NCBI RefSeq assembly: GCF_025698545.1
Contig: NC_068569.1
Coordinates: 17,174,001-17,238,000 of the forward strand
Reading direction: 5' to 3'
From: Gossypium raimondii
Taxonomy: Eukaryota > Streptophyta > Magnoliopsida > Malvales > Malvaceae
DNA length: 64,000 nt
A program made the position numbers and the translations under genes. Of this stretch, positions 12,331-24,128 are shown piece by piece; the stretch's first letter is position 1, and each line of letters starts with the position of its first letter. The notes under the pieces were generated by a model. The model saw nothing but the letters and a program-made list of their open reading frames with translations. It did not search any database and was not told where the DNA came from.

Positions 12331-13305
12331 ATGTCATTTTACAGGTTATATTTCTCACCCAATTTGTTCCTAACCTAGCCCCAACGATTCACACATCTAC
12401 AAACTATATCATGGCATTTAACACAAGCTAAAATAAGTGGCTAATCTCAAAAATTTACATATAGACCAACATTAAACAAAATACCTATACATGCCATTAT
12501 GACCAAAATCAAAACATTCGAAAGTACTGATAGAACCGATGGATAGTGTGATATATCTCCGACAAGCTTCCAACCTAATCGAGCTTCCGATAATCTGAAA
12601 AGTAAAGGAAAACAACTACGTAAGCAATGAATGCTTAGTAGGCTCGTATAAACTTTAATCATATCAATTCATTTTAAATAAGAAATTTATACATATCAAG
12701 AATAATCCAATATTGATGCCACAATATTCATGAAGTATATTCAACAACTTTAACTCTTCCAAATTTCTAAATTTTCATTTGCATTTCTTTACTTTTCACA
12801 CTCATTCCATATGTATAACACACCAGACATAAGCATACCATACCACCATAACCACAAGCTAGTGCATTTGAATATAGCCCTTTTCGAATTAATCATATGA
12901 TAAGGCATTTCATAAGAAATTGCATAACTTAAAACTTACCACACTTTCATGAGCACAAGTATATTTTCATTTGAGCATTTACCCTTTCAATGCATCATAT
13001 AAATAAACATATTACCATTTAACCAATAGCTTGGCACTTGTCTAAGCATCAACAACAACACTTGTTAGCATACTTGAACATGTTTCATATAAATTCAACA
13101 TTTGATAAACTTATTTTCTCAACATATCACACTTGAGTTTATTACTCATCTCAACTTACATAATTTCCATGTATCAACATATCAAGATATTGATATATAT
13201 ACATATCATGATACATATCATTATCTTACTGTTTCTTCATATACATATATCATCCAAAAACAACTCCTGTTATCTTACCATTCGAAGAACGACTTACGGA
13301 TATGA

Positions 13306-13552
13306 GTACATCGTTAACAGAAGCTCGTAAGCTGAACAGAAACTCTTAAGAGTTGAACAGAAGCTCATAATAGCTGAACAGAAACTCTTAAGAGTTGAAT
13401 AGAAGCTCATAGCTAAACGGAAGTTAAACATAAACTCGTAAGAGCTGAACGAAAACTCATAAGAGTTTAACAGAAGCTCAATAGAGTTGAACGGAAACTC
13501 ATTTGAGTTAAACAGAAGCTCGTAAGAGCTAAACAGAAAGTAAAACACAAGA
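13306..13552. repeat. Tandem array of about 24-bp units in solo LTR A
   Basis: Around ten imperfect units of the form GAACAGAAACTCTTAAGAGT, alternating with AGAAGCTCGTAAGAGCT variants. Each unit carries a small inverted repeat (CTCTTAAGAG or CTCGTAAGAG). The open frame across it on the minus strand (a serine/phenylalanine/asparagine-rich repeat peptide) is a by-product of the array, not a gene. Confidence 0.85.
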
Positions 13553-15264
13553 GTTCACAAAAAATGTTGAACCTCGGTTTACTTGGGTAATTCGCCGTCA
13601 TTTTCCTCCAATGCCTTCATGTGCCACATAACGAATTTACTCAAATCCCGCGTTCAATCCAAACTAAGTATTAATTTCGATAATATTTTTCCAACAATAA
13701 ATCAATTCTAACAATAGAACATATATATATTACCAATCACCAATTAACATTCATTTTAATCAAAATTATACAGAATACAGTTCATACGAACTCACTGAAT
13801 TGAATTGTAATAATTGTAGAAGTTCAGGGCTATTCCGCTATTTTTTTTCCTTTTTCACGAGTATCTACAGAATCTTAATCTAAAATATAAAATTACTCAT
13901 TCATTAGCATATATTTCAGTTCCAATTCATTTCACACTTTATACCCTTCAATTTTTTTGAATTTACTCAATTACCTCAACTTTTGCAACTTAGTCCCTTA
14001 ACTAGTTAATCTATCAAGTCAACTAATTTTTCTCAATTAATAATTTATCCAAATATTCTAGGCTATCATAAAACCCTTAATAAAACAAAATTTAATACCA
14101 AACCCTAATATTTTAACCATTTCACAATTTGATCCTAAAATCAATATTTAACAAAATCGCTTTATATAGTCATCATACAACAAAATTAAAGCTCTAAACC
14201 CACTTAATATAAATGAATAATTTCTTCCAATATATTAATTTAGACAATAAAACAATTCATTTCAAGCAATTTGGTCATTTTTTGACATTTTTACAAAATT
14301 GTCTCTAAAATTTTACTTTTATTTAATTTAGTCATTGAGCCTAAAACATGCAAATTACCCATTTCTAATGCAAACCCATGCTAGCTGAATATTCATGGCA
14401 TTCAATACAACCCACTAAACTTAAAAATAACATAAAACCTTAACATCCATACCTTATTCTCTTGAAACCAAACTTTAACTTAACTTTCTCTCTCCTCTAG
14501 CTTCTATTTCTTGAATCTAACTTGATATTCTAGCTCTTTATATTCTCCTTATTATCTTTATCTATTGATGGCTATGAAAATTCTTTTGATTTCTAAGTGA
14601 AAATGGTAGATTTTTGTAAAAGACCAAATTATAAAGAAAAAATCTTTCTTTCTTCTTCTTCTCACATTGAGAACATGGAAAGATGGAGATAATTCTCCAT
14701 CTTTCTTTCCTTATATACTAAATAAAATAATAATAAAAATATAATTAAAAGTCAAATCAAAATAATAATAAACTAATATTTATATATTTAATTAATCTAA
14801 AATATCACCAATATCATCATTACTCTTCAAAATTATCTTTCTTGCTAAATGACCATTTTGGCCCTTATGATTCTTCAAAATGCCTCCATTGACTCATCAC
14901 TTCTTTTAGTAAAATTGTGATTTAGCCACTCAGACTTTTTCCTCTTATTCAAATTGGTCCTAATTCATCCATTTTCCTTAGTTTCTAGATCATTCCACCC
15001 TTAAAATATGTGTACTATCGGTCCTTCAAATTTTTCATATTTACACTTTAACCCCTCAAATTTTGAGTAATTACTTTTGGGCCACAAATTTTTTTTCACT
15101 TTTTCGATTTAGTACTTTCTTGAATTAATATATTATAATATACTTCCCAAACAAATTTTGTTGACATAACTCAAAATTTCCCTCTTTGTCACTTTATTTC
15201 CTTATTTTATTATATCAAGGATAATATTTCACTTTTTTACTGTAGTAACTTTCGGGGTATTACA

Positions 15265-15560
15265 CGTGTGCCATACATGGGCATATGGCACAACTGTATG
15301 ATCTGTTTGATTTAGGTGATATTTGGGATACACAACCAAAATTAGTTACACGACCTGACAACATGATCGTGTGACTTAAGATTACATGGTATTAGCTTAT
15401 CGCACAGCTTAACCATACGGTCGTGTGACTCTTATTTACTAAAATTTGTGTACTTTTTGTATAGTCTACAATTAAGTCCTTGCATGTTCTCAGGTTGGTT
15501 TGAAGGCATTCGCAAGTCTGTTTGAGACCCGGGTTAAGTATGAATGATATGAAACTTGGT
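15265..15560. mobile_element. Old gypsy-type LTR remnant, right part
   Basis: Continues the sequence broken by solo LTR A. It repeats the CGTGT target site and keeps the same palindromic wording (CACGACCTGACAACATGATCGTG, CATACGGTCGTGTGAC, here mutated). It ends near the GGTTTGAAGGCATTCG region. Its full extent is uncertain. Confidence 0.45.
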
Positions 15561-16656
15561 TGTGATCTTCCATAATTCGTTGTGGAAAATTATGTTTTTT
15601 TCAACACTTAATGAACTTATATTTGAGTAATTTATATCTCTTTATTCACTTTGAAGATTTAATTAGTTTTGCATTTAAATTCAATAAAACGAGCTTTTAG
15701 TGTGGTTTTATGACTTGTTAAACTAATTTGGGCCTAAGAAAGAAATAACGTGTTAGTTAAGTGTATAGGACAACATTTTAGGCCGATGAGTCAGTTGACT
15801 AGTCCAGATGTCGCAGCAACGAAGCTAACCTCAACACTTAGTAGAATTTCAAGCACAAATCCAAGAGGTGAGCTATGGTAATCGATGTTGCGACAACCAT
15901 CAGGCAATGTCGCAATATCCAACTTCGAACCAAGATGGGGAGCACATAGCTATCGATGTCACGACATCTACAAGCCAAAGTCGCGATATCCAACTTCGAG
16001 CCAATAGGGGGAGCTTACGATCATCAATGTCTCAACATCCAGAAGCCCTTGTCGTGACATTCAACTTCGAACCTAAAAAGGGAATATATGGCCTTTAATG
16101 TCAGAAACCGGTCTGACGAGGCCCAATTGACAGCCAAGGGTGTTTTTCATCCGCGTAGTCATAATTAACATGTTTAGTAGCTTGTAATTGACATGTTTTG
16201 GTCATTTAACAAGGACACTATAAATGTTAGCTCTCAGAACTTAACTAGGGGAGTTAGATCTTAGTTTATGATTTAAAATTTATTTTTTTGTTCTTAAATG
16301 GGGTTTAGTGTTAGATTTCAATTTCTCTTTTAGTTGTAAACATCATTTCAAGTTCAATATTAGTTTTAGTTTATTTTTGTTTCTAGTTCATTTTTGTTAA
16401 TTGTTCTTTGTTGAAATCACAATCAACATATTCATTCAAGGGTTTCAAGATTCAAGCGCACATCATGATTTTCGGATTCTAAGCAGTTCTTCTCTACTCT
16501 CTTTATTTTACATCTTCTACATGTTTAATAAATTGATAGGAAATCTTGCATTTAAAATGAGCCATAACTAAAACATTAGGAAAGGTTGATGAAATGAAGT
16601 GGGATTGATTAACTTGGGGATTAAGGTTTTGCATCTAGTTAGTTGGAGTAGACTAA
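15561..16656 (+). mobile_element. Gypsy-type LTR fossil, left part (interrupted)
   Basis: LTR-like DNA that is cut at 16657 by the PIF-like element and resumes at 21793. It carries three imperfect subrepeats at about 15880-16070, each with a TCGATGTCGCGACATC-like palindrome followed by CAACTTCGA. A TATA-like 'CACTATAAATG' near 16216 would suit an LTR promoter. Family is Ty3/gypsy by general LTR style; clade and left border are not fixed. Confidence 0.55.
15880..16070. repeat. Triplicated 60-70 bp subrepeat in LTR fossil
   Basis: Three copies of the pattern ATCGATGT-CGCGACATC...AAGCC...GTCGCGATATCCAACTTCGA-CC, starting near 15880, 15950 and 16020. They open a chance reading frame (15868-16098), which I do not call as a gene. 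Confidence 0.75.
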
Positions 16657-17831
16657 AGCTCTGTTTGATTGACGGAAATAATTTTCCGGAAAATCATTTC
16701 CAACTTTTTCGGTGTTTGTTTGGCGGAAAAGATTTTCCATTTGGAAAATCAACTCCAAAACACGGGTAAAATCAAAGCCAATTTTCGGAAAATGTCTTAC
16801 CAATTTCTAAGCCGTAAGACATTTTCCTTTCTCTTCTAAGTAGTGGTTCTCCCTTCCTCAAAGCCTCCGCCTCTCCTCCTCATCTCTGCCTCGCTATCTC
16901 TGTCTCTCGCCATTTTCTCTCCAAATGCAACAAAAGCCAAAAGGTAAAGGAATGAATCCACTCATGTATCCCTAGATTCACGCACTGTTGCCTTATTTTT
17001 CCTTCGCTCAATTCCCCAACTTTCATACACGAATTCTTCCTTCTTTTTTAGTCCTGGAGGATTTGCTTCATCCCTTGATCATCTCATTTGCTTTGGCTAA
17101 CCTCCAATTTCCCACTAATCAGTGAGTGTTTCCTTTTTCTTCTCGTAATCTTTAGCTGTCGTTTGCTTTGATCTCTGTTAATTGCTCGAGCACTTGGTAT
17201 CTTGAAATTTTTGTTCAAAATTTACTGGATTTTTCTAGTACTTAAATCTTATTATCTCTTGATCTAATTGATTCATTTTCTCTTGATTAAGAATTTATGA
17301 TCTCAGTGATAAAAAATTATTTATTGCCTTCTTTCACTGACTTCTATTTGAACTGAAATGAGTATTGGCAATGCATATTTCACTGGAGTATTGTTATGAA
17401 TATTTGATATATTTATGTTATTTCTATACACAAATTTATTTCTGCTGTGGAAGCGCTCTGCTTATTGTAAACTAAGGGGTGAAATTTACAATTGAGATGC
17501 AATGTCAAGCAGAACTAGTAATTCTGCAAGTTTGAAACTCATAGGATTTGCATTAATGCACTTAAGGTACTTTTAATGCTTTTGTTGCACTAGTTGAACT
17601 AAAAGTGTATCCACCATTCTTGCTTTGACACCAATTTCAATTCTTGAGTGTCCATTCTTGAGTCTTAACAGAAAGTTTAATAAATACAGACATATATTTT
17701 ACATGTGGGAAGGCTTAATTTTGGTCCACTTCTTATGTAATATTCGTATGCATGAGAGATCAAGTTAAACTACAAACTTGTGTCTGTTTTTTGGGTTAGG
17801 AACACAACTTTTGTCTATTGTTTGGTCTACC

Positions 17832-17899
17832 ATTGAACTTTGTGGTTGTCGGCATCAGGAAAAATGAAAGTGCTGAACTTTGTGGTTGTCGGCATCAGG
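17832..17899. repeat. Short tandem duplication in PIF-like element
   Basis: A 26-bp phrase (TGAACTTTGTGGTTGTCGGC followed by ATCAGG) occurs twice, starting at 17833 and 17874, separated by a 15-bp spacer with AAAAATGAAAG. Confidence 0.8.
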
Positions 17900-18181
17900 T
17901 GAGTGCTCATTTTGCCTATAGCGTGCCTTGTGCCTAGGGCAATATTGAGCTTTAGATGTTTTCTAATTTTCGAATGATGCATTATTCATCTCTTTAAGTT
18001 ATTGCTTGCTCTTTATGGTAATGGGAACCAAACGGATCATAAAATTAATTATATTGCCTTTTTTATGCACCTCGGCAGATTGCATTGTATCTAAGTTTGC
18101 ATTCCATGACAAATAACATCAAAATTTTCATAACAGTAGCCCTCTTGTTTTTACATTTCATGTGTAAGAGTTGTTAGTTTG

Positions 18182-18828
18182 TGTAACACCCCTTACCCGT
18201 ATTCGACACCAAAATAGGGTACTAGGCATTACCGGAGTTTACTAATTAATTTTTAGACATTTCATTTTTATCTAGCATTCATATTTATAACCAATCAAAA
18301 TCAATACATTAATGAGCTAACATTAACCAATTTAACTTATACATGCCATTATAACCGGAATCAAATCATTCAAAACTACAGATAGAACCAATGGATACTG
18401 TGATATATCTCCAACAAGCTTCCAACTCAATTTAGCTTCCGATAATCAGCTAAATGCATCAAATAATTATACATATTACCAATAATAATTCAATTCCAAT
18501 AATAATACACAAATATATATAATTTTCATTACTAAATAGCATTCACTTCAATTAAAATTATATAGAATATAACTCATTTGAGCTTACTGGACTAAATTGC
18601 GAAATACCAAAATTGTGGATATTTTGGAAATTTTCTATTTTCTCAAATTTTCACCCAATCTTGATCTAAATTAATATTTCATTCAATTTACTAATTTAAA
18701 TAATAAAACAATTCATTTCATGCAATTTGGTCACTTTTTGACATTTTACAAATTTACCCTTAAAATTTTACTTTTATTCAATTTAGTCCCGAGTCTAAAA
18801 CGTGCAAGTTATCCATGCTAACTGAATA

Positions 18829-18859
<31 letters not shown>

Positions 18860-20407
18860 TCCTCCTCCTCCTCTCCATTCCACATCCTTAATTTATATAA
18901 CATACTTATAAGTAACATTATCTATGATTTCACAATTTACTTGTTCGAATTTTCGAATTTTCGAATTTTGGTTCACTAATAAGTACAGTTTATTCTTTAA
19001 AGTCACCTTTGTTCTCATTGTCGACAATTCAACCCTTCTTCACTAAAAATTAATTATCTCTTTGTTCGAATTCGGATGATTTACCCATTTGTTTCTCTTG
19101 AAAATAGACTCATTAAGAATTTTAAAATATAAATTATAACCCATAAATATTTTTTACAATTTTAATGATTTTTCCAAGTCGAATAGGGAACCCAAATTCA
19201 TTCGACCTTGTCTCACAAAATTTATTATATCTCATAATTTACAATTCCATTACTTACACCGTTTCTTTTATGAGAAACTAGACTCAATAAAATTTAATTC
19301 CATGTTTTATTCATACTCTAATTCGATTTTCATAATTTATGGTGATTTTTCAAAGTGAGCCTCTTTATTCTTGTCCAAAACCATTTTAGTGCAAGATGTT
19401 TATTACCATGTTTATAACACCCTTATTTTCTTTCTCTACACTATTTCTCATCACTTTCTCTTATTTTCTCTTCACTAACATATCAATAACATAGGACCAT
19501 ATATACAAAAACTTTACATTAACATCATTTCCATGCTTTTCAATAATATCAAACTTAAAATATATAAAAATCTTGATGTACTTACCTTGTCATATTGATT
19601 TCAATCTTTAACTTGATTTTCTCTCTCCTCCAGCTTCTATTTCTTGAATCTAACTTGATATTCTAGCTCCCCATAGTCTCCTTGTTATCTTTCTCTCTTG
19701 ATGGATATGGAAATTCTTTTGATTTCTAGATAAAATGATGAATTTTGGTGGAAGGACTAAATTGTAAAGAAAGTAAAACTTTCTTTCTTCTCTTCTCTTC
19801 TAACGTGAATTGCATGGAAAAGATGGTGGGTTTGTTCCTTCTCATCTTTCTTTCCACATATATATACTAAATATTAATAAAATAATAAAATAATAACATA
19901 TCATTTAAAATCAAATTAAAATATTAATAAACTAATATTTATTTATTTATTTAATCTAAAATATCTCCAACATCATCATTATCTTCTAGATTTCTCTCTC
20001 TTCTAATTGACCATTTTGCCCTTCATGATCTTTTAAAATTCCATCTTGAGTCATCACTTAATTTGGTAAAATTATGATTTAGTCCCTCAAATTTCTTCAC
20101 ATTTTTCAATTTGGTCCTAATCCATCCATTTTTCTTAGTTTCTAGATCATTCCACCCTTAAAATATTTACACCATTGGTCCTTCAACTTTTCATATTTAC
20201 ACTTTAACCCCTTAATTTTTAAGTATTTACTCTTGGGCAACAAAACTTTTCTCACTTTTACGATTTAATCCTTTCTTGAACTAATATGTCATAATATACG
20301 TCCCAATGTTGACATAACTTCCAAAATTTCCCCTTTTTGACGCTTTATTTTCTTATTTTATTATATCAAAGATAATATCTTATTGTAAAGATTTTCGGGG
20401 TATTACA
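18182..20407 (-). mobile_element. Solo LTR B, same family as A, 2.2 kb
   Basis: Starts TGTAACACCCCTTACCCG, ends TTTTCGGGGTATTACA, and is flanked by the exact 5-bp duplication GTTTG (18177-18181 and 20408-20412). It shares extended similarity with solo LTR A, for example GTGATATATCTCC-ACAAGCTTCC and CTAGATCATTCCACCCTTAAAATAT. It lacks the palindrome block and the 24-bp tandem array and is about 1.27 kb shorter. It is inserted in the PIF-like element, so it is younger than that element. Orientation is inferred as for A. Confidence 0.85.
18831..18873. repeat. (AT)n-(CCT)n compound microsatellite
   Basis: About 14 AT units (18832-18859) followed directly by CCTCCTCCTCCTC, inside solo LTR B. Confidence 0.95.
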
Positions 20408-21792
20408 GTTTGGTTAATGAGTAGAAAATAAAAAGATTGCTTACATGTTCTTAATAGTGTTTATATTAGATTGCTAATTTGTTTGTACAAAATGGAACTT
20501 TTATTGAAGAATCCATTATGTTCCATTAAAATGTCTCTCTAACGAGGAGCGGATACTGCTTCCCTATGCTCCTTCCTTTATTACAATCCTAGCAAACCTT
20601 AACGTTCGTGCACTGAAAACCCTTTGTCCTTTGGCGGTGAGAAAGGGATGTAGAAGAAATAAAAAAGAGATGGAAATTTTCGTTGATGGCTACATTCTTC
20701 GGTTTTGATGATTCCTTAATTATGCTTTTTTTTTCTAATGGCGAAGAGAATTCAAAAGTTTGGTGCTTTCGTTTAGTGAAGCAGGATTGGCTATCTGTTT
20801 TGTTTATGTTATATCTAGTGAATACTTGCATAGTAATGATGAAACTTAGTCTTACAAAAATAGAATAATTACTTTTGCCTATTATAAAAAGTTTCATAGT
20901 GTTTTTGTATTACAGGTGTCTGTCAGGATAAAGGAAAATGGGCGGGACTGGTGATGATTAAATTCCAATACATAAAATTCCAATTGATATGAACTTACTT
21001 CTTCGGGGTTTTTGGATACCAAAGGAACAGAGTTCACAGAGGCATGAAAGAACATCTGGTAGTGGCATACCAGAATCATCGCAGGGTCAAACTGAACAAA
21101 CTAGCATGAGGAATCAATCTGATAGAGAACACACTGCTTTTGGCCTTCCAGCAGCAGTTTCCTTGGGCAACGCTTGATCTAGTAGTAGCTTTCAAAGAAC
21201 ATAGCTGATTGCATGCATATGGTTATGTATTTGTTGAATGCATACATATATACATATTTATGTTTGTAAATGTGTGCATTGGGATAAATTTTATAGGAGT
21301 TAGCTTTGTGTTCCAAGGTAGATTGGTTGGCTAAGGAATTGGTTATACTTGAGAGTGGCTGAAATTTGATAATGATGCTATCTGTGTTGTTTGTAAGACA
21401 ACAAAAAATTGCTTTTATCTTGGCGTAATTTCATCGGAGATCACTACAATTGATTCACTACTAATTAGTAAATTTCGAAGTAGTTTGCAATGCTTTTATA
21501 TTTTAATAATTGAGTATTATTATATATTTAATTTGATTTATTAAATAAATAAATCATTGCAATATATGTAAAAATAATTTAAAATATAAAAATTTATTAA
21601 TATATATTAATATATGTAAAAACAACTTTTTCGAAAAATATTTTCAGGAAATCTGCCAAATAGCAGAAAATATTTTACACAGATTCAATCAAACACCAGA
21701 AAACATTTTCCAGTAAATCATTTTACAGAAAAGTAAAACATTTTCCAGAAATTATTTTACGGAAAACATTTTACTGGCAATCAAACGGACCC

Positions 21793-22364
21793 TAAATGAA
21801 ATTAACCTTAAAATTGATGACTTTAGGAAGTTACTTAGGTAGATGAGGCCAAAAGGATAGTCTATTATGAATCAACCTAATCTAACCCAATTTAGTTTAT
21901 CAGGTTGAAAGATAAGTAGACTAAATCGATCAGTTAATCTAGTTATAGGCCGAAAGGTATTAATTAGGTTAATTGTTAGCTAATTATTAAAATCGTAGTC
22001 TCGGGTTGATCATGAACATAGAGGTGACTCACCCTTCTGCTTGTTTAGTTGATTCTTGATTTTGGTATTTCTTTTCTGTTATTTTATTATTCAATCTAAT
22101 TATTTTGATTTTTTCGTACTATGATTTTGATGTGAGTAATATTTAGACTTGTTTAGCGTGTAATTTGAGTTAGCAATTTAGTTTAAATAAACCTTTATTG
22201 GGTACGATCCTCAGAATACTTTCAAAGTATTTCGTAGTAAATAACAAACTATATTACAATTTGACTTGTATACTTGCAGACAACGTACATACTTTATACA
22301 TCTAATTGCAATTTTCTAATTCCCGAAGCGCGCATGCTGGGGCGCCATCATTATGTTATTTCCA
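21793..22364 (+). mobile_element. Gypsy-type LTR fossil, right part, with possible primer-site remnant
   Basis: Continues the LTR broken by the PIF-like element. The end-of-LTR phrase TTGGGTACGATCCTCAGAAT near 22198 resembles the GTGGATACGAT phrase at 56.2 kb. The LTR appears to end near 22330. CTGGGGCGCCATCATT at about 22337 loosely resembles the TGGCGCC-type primer-binding site of Athila/Tat elements. No gag-pol follows; a truncated MITE begins at once. Fossil, broken. Confidence 0.5.
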
Positions 22365-22711
22365 AAATTTAATATGACAAATATATTATTATACGTGTAA
22401 TGCCATATGAGCTAGTTATTTTCATTTATTACTCACTAAAAATATAGTTAATGGATTAACAATTGTCATTTGCATCAAGATTGAAATTTCAAAATTTGAA
22501 AAGTATAAAGACTTAGAATGATAATATAGACTAAATCTATAATTATACACATTATATACGACTAGTAATTGAATTTAACCAAACGTATTTAACTGCTACC
22601 ATTTCGGTCAAGACTAAAATTTTAAAATTCAAAAAGTACAGGGACTAAAATTAATCAAATTAAAGTAAAGAACTAAATTCATAACTTATGGACTAATAGT
22701 AGAATTTAACC
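22365..22711. mobile_element. Truncated MITE, same family as the one at 57 kb
   Basis: Matches 57140-57511 along its length: ATTAACGATT/ATTAACAATT, GACTAGTAATT-AATTTAACCAAAC, and the shared right end AGAATTTAACC. The left third of the element, including the left TIR, is missing. The break coincides with the LTR edge. Confidence 0.75.
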
Positions 22712-24128
22712 TTTTTAAATGCTTAAGTTGCGTATAGAGCAGAGTAGCAGACATAAATACGCTAATTATGTTGCATAATGCTTGGATCTTACGGTTATGG
22801 CTTGATTCTTCTTGAGCACCGTGCAAGTGTGACCATCTGCAATTACAAGCGCAAAAAAGTAGGTAGTTTGGATTACAAAAATGTCTTGAGGAAGGATTAA
22901 ATCAGCCCATAAAGCTTGTCTTAAACGAATAATGATGATACCATGATGTAGCTAATTATTCTATGATTAATTTAAAACATGTCAAAGCCATTGGTAAACA
23001 TAAAGTAATTGGAATTAAAACGAAGAAGAAAAAGGATTGGTGAAATCAGGTGAATACCTAATCCTAAGCAATATTCAATTACACAATGAACATCTGCATT
23101 GTCTCCTTTTGTGAAATACGTTGCTTTAAATCCACATAAACTTTTTCTTTTCAGCAAATTAATTGTAAAAGACCGTAGTGGAAATTTTTTAAATGGGAAA
23201 TGCCAGTTGGAATCGCAGGTTGAGAGAAGGCTGCCATGTTCACAGTTCCCTACTGCCATTGTCAAACTTTGCTGTTCATTTATTTGAATTCAAAGTTGGT
23301 TATGCTTTTCCAACACCTGCCTCTGGGCCCCTAATTTAAAATCCCCAACTCCCTTTCATTGTTTTTCTTTTTTTCCTTTTTAGGTTCAACTTACTTTTAT
23401 TTTATTTTTGGAATTAATAGTTTTCCTTTTTATCCATCTGAAGAAATAAAATTATAAAATTTTATATTTAAGAAGGTTTAAACTAAGTGGGGAATGTTGC
23501 ATTTAATAAGGGGCCGAGCAGTACGAATCCAATCGACCAATTTTGGCAGCAATTATAAAGAGAAAGTGTTGATATAAAATTAAGAAGAAATAATTTATAA
23601 AATCAGATGAAAAAAATGAAACCGAAAGAATCTGTGTGTTAAGCTCCCTAGCCAATTGGTTTGCATCCACTTCACACATGCAGAAAGAACTTTTATTTTT
23701 ATTTTACAACAAATAGCATTTCTAAATCAGATCTATAAAACCAGTTCATTATTTATTTTTGACGTATTTGGTTTCAGTTGTCACCCACTTACCATATTTC
23801 TTCTTTTGAAGAAGAAGAGAAGTAGCTTTCACGGTGTAAGCAACCTCTGCTGGTTTTTGGCAAGTCCAAAGCTCTGTCAACTTTTTTCCTTCTCTTTGAA
23901 TACGCATTTCTGCTTTCTATAACTTACTCTTTGCTCCCCAGAGATTTTACCTCTTTTCTTTCCTTTTTAATCAGTTTGTGGAATTCCATTTCTCTTTTAT
24001 TAGATTGTAACTGTTCAGTAACTGATTTCCATTACGGTTTAAATGCTATTCCATCAGTTTGTTTGATCCAATTCATTTTCTCCAGGTGTTGGACATCCAA
24101 ATTGTAGGCTGTTGTTTCGTTGGAGAAG
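22712..24128. other. Intergenic; NPGR1 promoter and 5' UTR at the right
   Basis: No gene is recognised. A short reading frame on the minus strand (22972-23265) has no family features and is not called. The last few hundred bases must hold the NPGR1 promoter and leader. The T/A-rich stretch 23330-23500 is unremarkable. Confidence 0.4.

Larger units (their letters stand above)
11771..15264 (-). mobile_element. Solo LTR A, Ty3/gypsy type, 3.5 kb
   Basis: Begins TGTAACACCCCTAACCCG and ends TTCGGGGTATTACA. It is flanked on both sides by the 5-bp direct repeat CGTGT (11766-11770 and 15265-15269), the mark of retroviral-type integration. There is no internal gag-pol, so it is a solo LTR left by recombination. 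The minus orientation is inferred: at 54.8 kb a related LTR end reads GGGGTGTTACA on the plus strand just before a primer-binding site, the reverse complement of this element's left end. It is about 3494 bp, contains palindromic CACACGGCCGTGTG-type repeats (12000-12330) and a tandem array (13306-13550), and is alignable with solo LTR B. The Tekay/Del chromovirus clade is a guess. The exact target duplication suggests a fairly recent insertion. Confidence 0.85.
16657..21792. mobile_element. PIF/Harbinger-like DNA element carrying non-transposase sequence and solo LTR B
   Basis: Terminal inverted repeats read AGCTCTGTTTGATTGACGG at the left end and, on the reverse strand of the right end, GGGTCCGTTTGATTGCCAG. 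Both continue into GGAAAATnATTTTCC-rich subterminal repeats. The flanking trinucleotide TAA occurs at both edges (16654-16656 and 21793-21795), as expected for PIF/Harbinger. The span is 5.1 kb, of which 2.2 kb is solo LTR B, so the element proper is about 2.9 kb. No transposase is recognised. The inside (16800-18180 and 20408-21480) looks like UTR/intron and short exon-like DNA, so it is probably a non-autonomous element that has captured host or unrelated sequence. Superfamily confidence is moderate. Confidence 0.65.

Noticed and set aside
13294-13548. Repeat-peptide frame on the minus strand (SYELLFNSNEF type)
   Set aside because: Direct read-out of the 24-bp tandem array; no start context or conservation argument.
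15868-16098. 76-codon open frame
   Set aside because: It is produced by the triplicated palindromic subrepeat of an LTR fossil, with no protein family signature.
18182-20407. DNA transposon reading of solo LTR B (TGTAACACCCC / GGGGTATTACA inverted ends)
   Set aside because: The 5-bp target duplication, the TG...CA ends and the related LTR before a PBS at 54.8 kb favour an LTR.
20589-20897. 102-codon minus-strand frame
   Set aside because: Inside the PIF-like element, no recognisable motif, composition matches non-coding surroundings.
22972-23265. 97-codon minus-strand frame upstream of NPGR1
   Set aside because: No family features, and it overlaps probable promoter DNA.
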